The notes below the pieces were generated by a model. It did not search any database. It had not been told where the DNA came from and worked only from the letters and a program-made list of their open reading frames with translations. Shown here piece after piece: positions 9,031 to 17,909 of a DNA stretch of 64,000 nt. This DNA is from Armatimonadota bacterium (GTDB lineage Bacteria; Armatimonadota; Fimbriimonadia; Fimbriimonadales; Fimbriimonadaceae). Position 1 is the first letter of the stretch. Every line of letters begins with the position of its first letter. Location of the stretch: the NCBI GenBank assembly GCA_018268355.1, contig JAFDWR010000002.1:124001-188000 (forward strand), in the 5' to 3' direction. Position numbers and translations under genes: made by a program.

Positions 9031-11080
9031 CGGGCTTCTTCTTTGGCTCCTTTTGCCAAAGATCTTTTACCCGTTTCCATCGTTCCTTAAGGCTGGCAAC
9101 GTCGGGATCCTGGGGCTCGATGGGCCCGAACAGATAGCGCTCGGCTTCCGTGATGATCGCGGCCACTTCGTTGGCATGGGGCTCGGGGATTCGATCTCGG
9201 ACCGCAGCCACGAACTCGGCGGGGCTTTCATAGGCGAGCCTTCCGCGATCCACGCGCTTGCCGACCCAATCGGTGACATCGAAGACGAGGCCTTCCATGC
9301 CCCGCTGGGGATTCATCGACTTTCGCCAGCGCTGGAAGGCGCGGAGGCCTTGCCAGAGCGCGATGCAAACCGCGAGCGAGCCAACGCCGATCCAGAAGCT
9401 GGGATTTAGCCACCATTCGCCGCCCGAGGTGTTCGTCCGGCGGCCACGGCCCTCGGCCTCTTGCGCGCCTTCGGTGGCATCCATGACGACCCAGCCGGAA
9501 TCCTGCAGCAGGACCTCGGCCCACGCGTGGGAACCGTTCTCGCGGATGAGGAACCGGCCATCCGAATCGGGTTCGGTCGCATCGGGGATGAAGCCGGTGA
9601 CGTAGCGAGCGGGAATCCCGACTGCGCGGCACATGAGCACGACCGACGAGGCGAAGACGTCGCAGTAGCCGCGCTTCGCTTCAAAAAGCGTGTGCGAGAC
9701 GGCGTCGCTTCCCGCCGGGACCGCGCCCGCCTCGGTGTCATAAACAATCCGGTCGCGGACGGCCTCGCGGATTCGGTTCGCCTTCTCAAGGTCGGTTTTC
9801 GCGCCTTGGGTGACTTCCCTTGCCCAGTTGGCGACGTCCTCCGGCACCCGCGAGGCATCGGTGTAAGCCGCAAACTTCGTCTCTTGGAGCGGAACCGCGG
9901 GGCCGCTCGGCTCGCGGTTCGAGAACTCGGCCTCAATCGAGGTCACGGGGGGCACGTTGCCCGCCGTCGCGAACGACAGCGTGCCGTCCGATGCGGTTCG
10001 CGCCGCCATGCCGGGGACGTCAGCCTTCTCGCCTGCCACCGGCACCTGGTTGCTGCCCGAGGTGATCACCGTGATCTGGTAGCGCTCGACGCGGCGGTCG
10101 GGCATCGCGCGTTCGACCAGCCCGATGTAGTCGTTCTCATTGGCCCGGATAGACCCTGCCCAGCCCGAGCCCGTCCACCGGTCGTAGGTCTGCAGTCGGT
10201 AGTAGAGGAAGCGGTCGATGGTGACCTGATAAAGCGGGCTGTCGCCGAGCCGAACGGGGCCACGGCCCACCTGGACCGCCGATTGCTCGGTGCGGAAGTA
10301 GTTTCGATTGGGATTTGCGTTGGCGCGGTTGGGCAGGTTGAGCCGAACATTGCCCGCCACCGACTGGACCGAGAACTGAACCACGGGGGCGCCGATGAAC
10401 GACAGGAGCATGATCACCGCCGCCGAATAGAACGCCCATTGCGGTCCCGCCATCGCGCGCCAAGGACCCGCTTTGAGGGACTCATAGTTGTTCTGGCCCG
10501 CGCTCGCTTGGCCGTCGAGCACGCCAGAGTTCATCGCGAACTCGTAGTTGGTGCGCGTGTGAATCCGGGCGAAGAGGACGGCGATGCTGATCAGGAAGAA
10601 GCCGAACAGGATCGCCGCTTCGCGGAAGGTGTCGTAACACCCGACGAGGCCAAACAGCGCAATCGAGGGCACCGCCTGGAACAGCAGCGACGTGTCGCGG
10701 AAGCTGACAAACGAGAAGAAGATCAGGATGAACGACATCGTCCCCGCGACGAGGAAAACGCTGTCGAAGGTCTCGCCGAACGGCTTGACGAGGTTCTTGG
10801 TGCCGAACGCCGCGATGAGCGCGACCGTGAGGAGCAGCACGCCCTCGACCTTCACCCAGCTGGGCTTGGCAAACCGCGACATCACGAACGAAAACAGCGT
10901 GCCGACCGCGAAGGCACCAATGAAGTAGAGAATGACCTCGTTGGACTTCACTGCCATGCCGACGGAATAAAGCGCAAGGCTGCCGCCGATGAGCGACAAC
11001 AGATAGTCCTGCCAACCGAGTGCGATTCGCTTATCCAACGCCGACCTCCCTGCCCGTGAGCGACGGGACGCGGACGGCAT
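9020..11080 (-). CDS. TgpA-like membrane transglutaminase (DUF3488/transglutaminase core)
   Basis: 686 aa. About six to seven membrane segments (27-46, 49-69, 83-98, 107-126, 135-170, 213-235) precede a large non-cytoplasmic region with a transglutaminase-like core. The catalytic triad is Cys473 (GYCDVFASS), His518 (SHAWAEV) and Asp534 (VVMDATE). A further membrane segment (560-580) leads to a C-terminal DUF4129-like tail. This matches TgpA/YebA proteins, which travel with MoxR ATPases and DUF58 proteins. It overlaps DUF58 upstream by about 50 bp and holA downstream by 11 bp, so the genes are coupled. Substrate unknown, presumably an envelope protein. Confidence 0.92.
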   Translation of the reverse strand: MPSASRRSRAGRSALDKRIALGWQDYLLSLIGGSLALYSVGMAVKSNEVILYFIGAFAVGTLFSFVMSRFAKPSWVKVEGVLLLTVALIAAFGTKNLVKPFGETFDSVFLVAGTMSFILIFFSFVSFRDTSLLFQAVPSIALFGLVGCYDTFREAAILFGFFLISIAVLFARIHTRTNYEFAMNSGVLDGQASAGQNNYESLKAGPWRAMAGPQWAFYSAAVIMLLSFIGAPVVQFSVQSVAGNVRLNLPNRANANPNRNYFRTEQSAVQVGRGPVRLGDSPLYQVTIDRFLYYRLQTYDRWTGSGWAGSIRANENDYIGLVERAMPDRRVERYQITVITSGSNQVPVAGEKADVPGMAARTASDGTLSFATAGNVPPVTSIEAEFSNREPSGPAVPLQETKFAAYTDASRVPEDVANWAREVTQGAKTDLEKANRIREAVRDRIVYDTEAGAVPAGSDAVSHTLFEAKRGYCDVFASSVVLMCRAVGIPARYVTGFIPDATEPDSDGRFLIRENGSHAWAEVLLQDSGWVVMDATEGAQEAEGRGRRTNTSGGEWWLNPSFWIGVGSLAVCIALWQGLRAFQRWRKSMNPQRGMEGLVFDVTDWVGKRVDRGRLAYESPAEFVAAVRDRIPEPHANEVAAIITEAERYLFGPIEPQDPDVASLKERWKRVKDLWQKEPKKKPVEV

Positions 11081-12257
11081 GGACGCCTAGCCCATTCAAC
11101 TGCGACAAAAAGCCGGGCGATTGCGCGGACGTGGAGGCAAACTTCGGGTCCCAATCTTCGGTGGCATAAACCAAAGCAGCCACCGTCGCTCCGCGACGAA
11201 CGAACTCGCCCAGCGCGGCGGCGACATCATCGTTGGCCACCGCAACAAACGCAATCACCATCGCTCCCGCCTCGACGGTCGAAAGGTGGGCGCGCAGGTC
11301 ATCGGCATAGTTTTGGGTCGCCGAGGGTCGCCAGCGAGCCATCGCGAGGGCGGCTTCGCCCACGCGCTCCGAAGCGGCGGAGCGGCTTGCTTCGCCTTCC
11401 CACTGCGGGAACCTCGCGCTCGCGCCTTGGCGGACAAAGGTTTCCAGCAGGCTAAGCGCATGGCCGCAAATCCAGTCGACCGTCGAATAGATCACGCCTT
11501 CCTTCGGAAGCGGCTTCGGCTCGATGTCCGAGTCGGCATCGGACGGGATGAAGATCACCGCCTTGCCCTGACTTCCGGATTCAAATTCCTTGACGAGGAG
11601 CTGTCCGCGGCGGGCGGTTGAGGCCCAGTGGACATAACGCAGGCTGTCGCCGGGTCGGTACTCGCGAACGCCATACGGCTCGACGCCGGAGCCGCGATTC
11701 TGGCCGCTCGACATCTCGCTCATGCCCCACCCACCGCCGGTCGGCAGTTCGACATTCAGGGGAATGGGAATTGGCGCGACCGTCATCTCGACGGGCGGGG
11801 TCGAAAAGCCACCGTTCATCGTGATGAGGCCCATCGCGTCCGTCCCGTAGACGATCAGCTGTTGCCAGCGGTAAACGCCGCGCCGTCGAGCGACGAAGGA
11901 GTAGCCGGTCCGGATCGGGCGCGAGAACTCGGGTGCGATCGGAAGGCTGGGACCGACGTCGATCGCATGAAGTCGGCTGGGCAGGATGTCGCGGACGTAG
12001 ATGAGCGGACGGCGGACCTTGCGTTCGCTCCAGGCCACGATCTCGATCCGGACGGTTTGGCCGAGCTTGGCGACCGGCGGGGCAAATCGCTCGAATCGAA
12101 GCGACCGAACGCTCCAATAGGCCTGCAGCCGGGCAAGGCCCAGCGTGCCGATCAGCGCGGTCGACATGTAAAACAAGGCGGGCGAATTGATGAGCACCGC
12201 AACGATCGCAAGGAACACTGCGGACATCGTGAGCGCAAGCGTGGCAATCCTGCGCAT
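11031..12257 (-). CDS. DUF58 domain protein of the MoxR-associated set
   Basis: 408 aa. Two hydrophobic N-terminal segments (about 8-40), then a beta-rich region and the DUF58 signature GVREYRPGDSLRYVHWASTARRGQLLVKEFE at about 195-226, where the family diverges into a von Willebrand A-like fold. DUF58 proteins sit between a MoxR ATPase and a TgpA-type transglutaminase in many bacteria and are thought to link the chaperone to a membrane target. MoxR ends 6 bp upstream. The 3' end overlaps the transglutaminase gene by about 50 bp. Confidence 0.9.
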   Translation of the reverse strand: MRRIATLALTMSAVFLAIVAVLINSPALFYMSTALIGTLGLARLQAYWSVRSLRFERFAPPVAKLGQTVRIEIVAWSERKVRRPLIYVRDILPSRLHAIDVGPSLPIAPEFSRPIRTGYSFVARRRGVYRWQQLIVYGTDAMGLITMNGGFSTPPVEMTVAPIPIPLNVELPTGGGWGMSEMSSGQNRGSGVEPYGVREYRPGDSLRYVHWASTARRGQLLVKEFESGSQGKAVIFIPSDADSDIEPKPLPKEGVIYSTVDWICGHALSLLETFVRQGASARFPQWEGEASRSAASERVGEAALAMARWRPSATQNYADDLRAHLSTVEAGAMVIAFVAVANDDVAAALGEFVRRGATVAALVYATEDWDPKFASTSAQSPGFLSQLNGLGVHAVRVPSLTGREVGVG

Positions 12258-12263
12258 GAGGCC

Positions 12264-13232
12264 TTACTTCGAAACCGGCGGCGCGGGCACGCCCTGGATC
12301 ACGTGCTCAATGACTTGCTCGGCCGAGAGTCCGTGGGTCTTGGCGTCGGACCGCGTTTGGATGCGGTGAGCCAGAACCATCGGCGCGACCGACTTCACGT
12401 CGCTTGGCCCCACGTGGTTGTTGCCGTTCATCGCGGCGCGGGCCTGGGCGGCGCGCATGAGGTGGAGCGAGCCGCGCGGCGAAGCGCCCGTCGTGATTTG
12501 GCTGCTTGTCCGGGTGGCGGCGACGATGTCGACGATGTAGCTTCGAATTGCCTCGCTGACGTGGACTTCGCGCACCCAGTTTTGAAGCTGGACGAACTTT
12601 TCGGGGTCAACCACCTGCTGGCAATCGCCAATCGGGTTGCGAGACTGCTGGGCCTCGAGGATCCGCATCTCGCTCTCCTTCGACGGGTAGCCAAGGCTCA
12701 GGCGGCCAAAGAAGCGGTCGAGCTGGGCTTCGGGGAGCGGATAGGTGCCGGTGAGGTCGAGCGAGTTCTGGGTGGCGATGACGAAGAACGGGTTCGGAAG
12801 CGTCCGCGACACGCCGTCGGCCGAGGTCTGCCGCTCTTCCATCGCTTCAAGGAGCGCGCTTTGGGTCTTCGGGGTGGCGCGGTTGACCTCGTCGGCAAGG
12901 ATGACGTTGCCGAAGATCGGTCCCGGGCGGAATTCGAACTCGGAGGTGCGCTGGTTAAAGATGGAGGCACCCGTGATGTCGGCGGGAAGGAGGTCGGGCG
13001 TAAACTGGATTCGCCGGAACTCTCCGCCCATCGCTTGGGCGAGCGACTTCGCAAGCGTGGTCTTTCCGACGCCCGGGATGTCTTCGAGCAGCAGGTGACC
13101 TTCGCAAAGCAGGGTGAGGATCGCCTTTTCAATCACTTCTCGCTTTCCGACGATAACCTTTTCAACCTCAGCAACAAGGAGACTGGCAAAGCGAGCGAGT
13201 TCGGCAATGGGGGTTTGGGAGTCGGTAACCAA
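12264..13232 (-). CDS. MoxR family AAA+ ATPase
   Basis: 322 aa. Walker A GVGKTT (54-59), the FTPDLLPADITG motif (78-89), Walker B ILADEVNRA (111-119), sensor 1 region FVIATQN and the C-terminal lid domain are all present. The start is TTG at 13232 with an AGGAT-type Shine-Dalgarno. MoxR ATPases act as chaperones that insert metals or activate partner proteins; the usual partners DUF58 and TgpA follow in order. First gene of the minus-strand run, with the 121-bp space to the divergent cyclase gene holding its promoter. Confidence 0.94.
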   Translation of the reverse strand: MVTDSQTPIAELARFASLLVAEVEKVIVGKREVIEKAILTLLCEGHLLLEDIPGVGKTTLAKSLAQAMGGEFRRIQFTPDLLPADITGASIFNQRTSEFEFRPGPIFGNVILADEVNRATPKTQSALLEAMEERQTSADGVSRTLPNPFFVIATQNSLDLTGTYPLPEAQLDRFFGRLSLGYPSKESEMRILEAQQSRNPIGDCQQVVDPEKFVQLQNWVREVHVSEAIRSYIVDIVAATRTSSQITTGASPRGSLHLMRAAQARAAMNGNNHVGPSDVKSVAPMVLAHRIQTRSDAKTHGLSAEQVIEHVIQGVPAPPVSK

Positions 13233-13353
13233 GGTTGAATCCTATGTGACTTGACATTCTACGTCGTGAATATCAGAGTTGAATGCCATTCAGTTTGATG
13301 CTTGACGGTTTCAAAAGGTGAGCTAGATCGGACCAGTTCCATGTTTAGGCCCT

Positions 13354-15936
13354 TTGCCGCTAGAATTGGCCGTGCTGAGCGAGGCGTTGCCGGGTGGGGT
13401 TCTCACGTTCTGGATGTCTGACATCGAGGGCAGCACCGCGCTTTGGGAGTCGCACCGGGGAGCGATGGTCGAGGCGATCCAGGCTCACGAGGCGACGGTT
13501 CGGCGGCTCGTGAGCGACCTCGGGGGTCACCTCTTGCTCAGCCAAGGCGAAGGCGACTCGTGTTTTGCCGTCTTTGCCGACCCCAAGGCCGCGCTCGACG
13601 CCGCCCTTTCGGCCCACCGCGAGCTCGCCGCGATTGTCGTCGACGGGCGTCCGCTGAAGGTGCGGATCGGTCTCCACGCCGGGTTTGCCGACCTCATTAG
13701 CCACACCTACTTTGGGCCGGAGATCAACCGAACCGCGCGGATTCGGGCCGCTGCGTGTGGTGGCCAGACCCTCATCAGCGAGGTGGCGCGGCAGCTTGTC
13801 CGCGACCGGCTGCCCGCCGGCATCAGCCTTTATGACCACGGCAAGCACACCCTGAAGGACCTTCTTGAGCCCATCGGCCTCTTTGAGGTCCTCGGCGAGG
13901 GGCAGTCCAGTCCGGTCGCCGCGCCGAGATCGCTCGACGTGGTCAACCACAACCTGCCGACCTTCCTTTCGAGCTTCATCGGTCGCCGCGCTGAGCAGGA
14001 CGAGGTGATTGGCCTCCTGCATCATCACCGCCTCGTCACCCTCGCCGGGACGGGTGGGCTTGGGAAGTCGCGGCTGGCCTCGCGGGTTGCCGCTGAGCTT
14101 GCCGACCAGTTCGTCGAAGGCGTCGGCTATGTCGACTTCGGCGACTTTTCGGGCGACGATGCCCTCGGTGAGATCCGTCGCCAGCTTGGCGTGGCTGACC
14201 AGGCCCACTGGCTGCCTCGCGGCGAGACCCTTTTGCTCCTCGATACCTGCGAGGTGGCGGTGGATGCGATCGCGGAGACGGTGGCGACGCTGTTGCGGCG
14301 ATGCCCAGAGCTCAGGGTGCTCGCGACGAGCCGCGAGTGGCTGCGCATCGAGGGCGAGGTGGTCTACGACGTCCCGATGCTCAGCCTGCCCCCTGAGGGC
14401 GCAACGGGTGAACTCGCGACCCTTTCGGATGCGGTGAGCTTGTTCGTCGATCGATACCGATTGCGCCGACCGACCGAGGCGATCAGCGCGGATGCAGTTG
14501 GCAACATCGTCAAGATTGTTCGCCTCGTCGATGGCATTCCGCTCGCGATTGAACAGGCGGCGGCCCAAGCGGCGTTCCGGTCTTTGGCGGAAGTTGAGGT
14601 CGACCTGCGCGACCATCTGCGCGACCTCGCCGGACTCGAGCGCGGCGGCACCCGCCGCCATCGCACGATCCGCGCCTGCCTCGATTGGAGCCTTTCTAGC
14701 CTCACGCCCGAAGAGCAGGAAACCTTCACCCAGCTCGGCGTTTTTCGATCGCCCTGGACGGCGGAGTTGGCGGCCCACTTCATCGGCGGGCGCATGGCCA
14801 AGGATCGCCTCAGCGCGCTCGTGAGCAAGTCGCTCGTGGTGCGTTTTGGTCACACCGAGCCGCAGACCTACCGACTCCTCGATCCGGTAGCGGAGTTTGC
14901 CCGCGAGCAGCTTGGCGCACACCTCGCGGAGATGACCCAAAGGCTGGATGGCGTTGTCCTCGGGTTGGTTCGCGAGGCTCTGAATCGCCCCATCGACGAG
15001 GTCATGCCTGAGCTGAACCGACTCTTTCCTCATGCGCTGCCCGCTTTGGAGCGGCTGCTCGACGCGGACCCGGGGGCCGCGCTCAGCCTCACCTATGCCC
15101 TTCGCTACTACTGCCTTCGCGGCGGGCGTGTCCTGGAGGGGCGCTCGTTGCTGGAGGCCGGATTGCGGCGGGTCGATCATCATCCCGAATGGCTGAGCCT
15201 TTGGAATCTCCTCGGTGCATTTGCGTTTACCCACGGTGACTTCCCGGCCGCGACCAGCGCTTGGACCAAGGCACTTGAGCTGACCGATCCCGCCAAAGAG
15301 CCTTTGCGCGCGGCGGACCTCCAGCACAACCTCGCGGGGCTCCTCATAGTCCGCGAAGACTTTGCGCAGGCGCGCGGCCTTTTGGAGGCGTCGATTGCCC
15401 AGTACGAGGCCCTCGGTGAGGCGAGCAAACTCGCGATGGCCCACGGCACCCGCACCGCGTGGTTCTATCACTCGGGCGACTACGCGGGGTGCGTCCGCCA
15501 GGGCGGCGACGCCTTTGACCGCGCGGAAGTGATCGGCCTGGAGGCACGCGCGACCCTTTGCCTTTTTCTGGTTGCTATGGCCCACTTTGAGCTTGGCAAC
15601 CTCAACGAATCGAGACAGATGCTAGTCACTGGGTTGAACCGGTGGACCCGGGTTCCCGATTCCGGCGACCTCATCCTCGCCCTGATCCTTTCTGCCCAGC
15701 ACCTTGTCGATGAGCGGCCCGATGCCGCAGCTTATTCGCTGGGGCGAATCGATGCCCTCATGGCCACCGAAAGTCTTAAGCTTTCTGATGCTCAGCTTCA
15801 ACAAATCGAGCAAGTCGAGGCCAAGCTCGCCTCCAGTGGCACGAGGCGGCGACGGTCGGCGGGCTACCGGTCTTCGGACCTAGAGGCGGCGCGAAATCTG
15901 ATTGAGGCCTTGACAACTCTGCCCCCATCGGCCTAG
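13354..15936 (+). CDS. Class III adenylate/guanylate cyclase fused to a STAND (NB-ARC) ATPase with TPR-like C-terminus
   Basis: Up to 860 aa. Residues 15-180 form a class III cyclase domain with both metal Asp residues (Asp23 in SDIEGST, Asp68 in GEGDSC) and the Asn125/Arg129 transition-state pair, so it should be active. A STAND ATPase follows, with P-loop GTGGLGKS (232-239) and Walker B LLLLDTCE (293-300). The C-terminal 350 residues are helical, TPR-like. STAND modules usually oligomerise on ligand binding, so this may be a ligand-gated cyclic nucleotide source. The start is TTG 13354 or, more in line with homologue N-termini, GTG 13372. Eleven bases separate its stop from the His/Cys-rich gene. 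Confidence 0.9.
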   Translation: MPLELAVLSEALPGGVLTFWMSDIEGSTALWESHRGAMVEAIQAHEATVRRLVSDLGGHLLLSQGEGDSCFAVFADPKAALDAALSAHRELAAIVVDGRPLKVRIGLHAGFADLISHTYFGPEINRTARIRAAACGGQTLISEVARQLVRDRLPAGISLYDHGKHTLKDLLEPIGLFEVLGEGQSSPVAAPRSLDVVNHNLPTFLSSFIGRRAEQDEVIGLLHHHRLVTLAGTGGLGKSRLASRVAAELADQFVEGVGYVDFGDFSGDDALGEIRRQLGVADQAHWLPRGETLLLLDTCEVAVDAIAETVATLLRRCPELRVLATSREWLRIEGEVVYDVPMLSLPPEGATGELATLSDAVSLFVDRYRLRRPTEAISADAVGNIVKIVRLVDGIPLAIEQAAAQAAFRSLAEVEVDLRDHLRDLAGLERGGTRRHRTIRACLDWSLSSLTPEEQETFTQLGVFRSPWTAELAAHFIGGRMAKDRLSALVSKSLVVRFGHTEPQTYRLLDPVAEFAREQLGAHLAEMTQRLDGVVLGLVREALNRPIDEVMPELNRLFPHALPALERLLDADPGAALSLTYALRYYCLRGGRVLEGRSLLEAGLRRVDHHPEWLSLWNLLGAFAFTHGDFPAATSAWTKALELTDPAKEPLRAADLQHNLAGLLIVREDFAQARGLLEASIAQYEALGEASKLAMAHGTRTAWFYHSGDYAGCVRQGGDAFDRAEVIGLEARATLCLFLVAMAHFELGNLNESRQMLVTGLNRWTRVPDSGDLILALILSAQHLVDERPDAAAYSLGRIDALMATESLKLSDAQLQQIEQVEAKLASSGTRRRRSAGYRSSDLEAARNLIEALTTLPPSA

Positions 15937-15947
15937 GTTGGTCTCAA

Positions 15948-16538
15948 ATGGCGAACCATCACCAAGAACAGCACATTCACTACCACTATCACTGCTCGTG
16001 CGGTTCGGGATGCCAGTGCGGCAAGGGCGGTTGTGGCTGTTCTTGCGGCTGTGGCTGCGCCCAAAGCGGGGTTTGCAACTGCGGCCCGGAGTGCAAGTGT
16101 GGCTGTAGCTGTCACCGGAGTGGAGCCGATGGACGAGGCAACAGTGACATGATCGCGGGCACGATCCAGCCGATTGTTGGGGTCCAAAATCCAATTGCTG
16201 CCACAAGCGCAAGTCCGAAGGTGCTGGTTACATTCACGATCGGCAAGCCAGTCACCGAAGAAGAACTGAAACTCTTCCTCGCCGTTTACGAAGTTCGCCT
16301 AGACCCAAACGCCGGGACTCCTCCGTCTAACTTTACCTACAGGCCCGTACAGGCGAGCGATAATATCAAGTTCCCTTCGGAGTTATCGATCAAGCATGGG
16401 GGTCAGCAGGTCACGGCTGAGATCCAATTCAGCATCTTGCAAAAAACCAAGCAATACGCCGTATGCGTGACGAGCCAGCCAACTACTGACAAGCTCACAT
16501 ATCCCTACCTGATGTTCATCAGTGCGGACGACGCCTGA
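15948..16538 (+). CDS. Uncharacterised protein with His/Cys-rich metal-binding-like N-terminus
   Basis: 196 aa, no family recognised. Residues 4-15 hold six His in a mostly alternating pattern. Residues 16-55 hold fifteen Cys (16, 18, 22, 24, 29, 31, 33, 35, 37, 43, 45, 49, 51, 53, 55), nearly all in CxC pairs spaced by Gly, Ser or Lys, then His56. This density resembles metallothioneins and Cu(I)/Zn chelators. After a Gly/Ser linker, residues 65-196 form a separate, mostly beta-strand-like domain (PKVLVTFTIGKPV) with one Cys. No signal peptide or membrane segment. It starts 11 bp after the cyclase stop and is probably co-transcribed. Metal binding is an inference from composition. Confidence 0.8.
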   Translation: MANHHQEQHIHYHYHCSCGSGCQCGKGGCGCSCGCGCAQSGVCNCGPECKCGCSCHRSGADGRGNSDMIAGTIQPIVGVQNPIAATSASPKVLVTFTIGKPVTEEELKLFLAVYEVRLDPNAGTPPSNFTYRPVQASDNIKFPSELSIKHGGQQVTAEIQFSILQKTKQYAVCVTSQPTTDKLTYPYLMFISADDA

Positions 16539-16562
16539 TCCTTGTCCACCCAAAAACGAAAC

Positions 16563-16594
16563 GAGGGCCGGTGATCTCGCGATCACCGGCCCTC
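16563..16594 (-). terminator. Intrinsic terminator of rpmB
   Basis: Perfect 14-bp stem (arms 16563-16576 and 16581-16594) with a 4-base loop, 25 bp past the rpmB stop. On the minus strand it is followed by a T-rich run (CGTTTCGTTTTT). It may also stop transcription from the convergent His/Cys-rich gene. Confidence 0.85.
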
Positions 16595-16619
16595 GGTCAA
16601 TTCTTCTCAAAGGTCAGGC

Positions 16620-16892
16620 TTAGAGGTTGTAGCCCGGCTTCTTCAGCCAAGCCTTCGGGATCGGGCGGAGGCCACAAGCGACCGAGTTGAACATCGGGCT
16701 CTTGATCACCGAAGCCGCGACGGTCAGCGTGTAGGTGCCGGTCGGGGTCTTCAGACGAATCGTCTGAAGGTTCGGGTGCTGGGTTCGATTCTTGTGGGGT
16801 GCCTTGTACTTCCAACCCTGGGAGTGGCGGTTCCGAATGAACTTCGCCGTCGTATTGCCCTTCTTGCCCGTAACCTGACAGATCTTCGCCAT
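16620..16892 (-). CDS. rpmB: 50S ribosomal protein L28
   Basis: 90 aa. It begins MAKICQVTGKKG, the standard L28 opening, and is basic throughout (HKNRTQHPNLQTIRL), ending in PKAWLKKPGYNL. L28 binds 23S rRNA in the large subunit. The frame stays open far upstream, but the ATG at 16892, behind a GGGGAGG Shine-Dalgarno, gives the right family length. The four zinc cysteines of the C+ form are not present as two CxxC pairs. It is monocistronic with its own terminator. Confidence 0.93.
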   Translation of the reverse strand: MAKICQVTGKKGNTTAKFIRNRHSQGWKYKAPHKNRTQHPNLQTIRLKTPTGTYTLTVAASVIKSPMFNSVACGLRPIPKAWLKKPGYNL

Positions 16893-16997
16893 TGCTTGCC
16901 TCGCTATCCTCCCCGTAAGGGGCGCGGATGGAAAAGATACCCTGCCTTCTCCACAGAATGCAACATCCGTTGAGAAGGTCCGGTACCATTCCCCTCG

Positions 16998-17909
16998 GTG
17001 GAACATCAAACTCTTGGCAGAACCAATCGAGCGTTTCCGCCGATTTGGCTGAGTCCAGCCGCCCCCCAGTTTGCCCCCAAGGAGGGTTGGCGAGAGTCCC
17101 TGATCGAAGCCTGCGTTGAACTGGGTACCGTCATCGACATCTCCAAGGGTCCTGCGCTTTGGGGTTCTTTGCTTTCGAACAATGCCGCTCACCTGATGAC
17201 CCTCGGCGGCCACGAGATCGAAAATGCGGTCGACGATTCCCATGCCGCGAATCTGATCGAAGCCAATTTGATCGAAACCCTCAGCGCGGTTGGGCGAGAC
17301 TGCCTCGACTTCTACTTCCTCCAGGTCCGCCGCCGACTCGAAGAATTCCAGATTAATGGCGCGCTCGAAGCGCTGGAATCGGCCCGCCAAGAGGGCCACA
17401 TCAAGCACCTCGGCCTTTGTGTTGATGGTCCCGCGCTCGCGATTCTAGGTGTGTGGCAGTTCCACGATGCGTTCGACGTCGTGCTGATCCCGCGCAACCA
17501 CCAGGAATCCACCGACTACGAGGCGTTGGCGCCCCTTGCCCGCGAGCGGCGGGTTGGCATCGTCACCAGCAAGCCGCTGAACTGGGGCTACGGAATGCCG
17601 TTTGTGCGTATCCCGGTGCCGCTGAAGGTGGCCCTGCTCAGCCAAGGTGCGAGTCCGGAGGCGCTGGCTTCGTCGGTGTTGGCCGACCTCGCGAAGGACC
17701 ATCCGGTCGTCGTCGCGGTTCGCTCGGCGGAAGAAGCGCGAACCGCGTTTGCCGCCCCCCAACAGCCGATGTGCCCCGCCTTCGACGAGATGATCCAGTC
17801 GTATCGTAACTCGTGGAACTCCGACGAGGAGTGGGACCTTCTGCTCCGCGACCCTGATCCCATCGTACGAAAGGCGGCCGAGCGCCGGAAACGGGAGTTG
17901 GGGCGATGA
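16998..17909 (+). CDS. Aldo/keto reductase-like protein lacking the catalytic tetrad
   Basis: 303 aa from a GTG start. The overall AKR barrel is recognisable: MEHQTLGRTN opening, VIDISKG (strand 2), GRDCLDFYFLQ (strand 4), ALEALESARQEGHIKHLGL (strand 5), and the late cofactor strand VVVAVRSAEEA. Of the Asp-Tyr-Lys-His tetrad only Asp47 remains. The Tyr position lies in GPALWG, the Lys strand reads HLMTLGG, and the usual His after the fourth strand is Gln109. It is probably not a working reductase. It overlaps the next gene (ATGA) and heads a three-gene operon with a small membrane protein and an FAD amine oxidase. Confidence 0.72.
   Translation: MEHQTLGRTNRAFPPIWLSPAAPQFAPKEGWRESLIEACVELGTVIDISKGPALWGSLLSNNAAHLMTLGGHEIENAVDDSHAANLIEANLIETLSAVGRDCLDFYFLQVRRRLEEFQINGALEALESARQEGHIKHLGLCVDGPALAILGVWQFHDAFDVVLIPRNHQESTDYEALAPLARERRVGIVTSKPLNWGYGMPFVRIPVPLKVALLSQGASPEALASSVLADLAKDHPVVVAVRSAEEARTAFAAPQQPMCPAFDEMIQSYRNSWNSDEEWDLLLRDPDPIVRKAAERRKRELGR

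Noticed and set aside
13360-15585. Long open frame on the minus strand opposite the cyclase
   Set aside because: GC-rich codon use in the true gene leaves antisense frames open. The translation is basic with no domain. The same holds for the long plus-strand frames opposite TgpA (9461-11059) and opposite DUF58/MoxR (11628-13238).
16770-16790. GGTTCGATTC resembling a tRNA T arm
   Set aside because: It is inside rpmB coding sequence with no cloverleaf.
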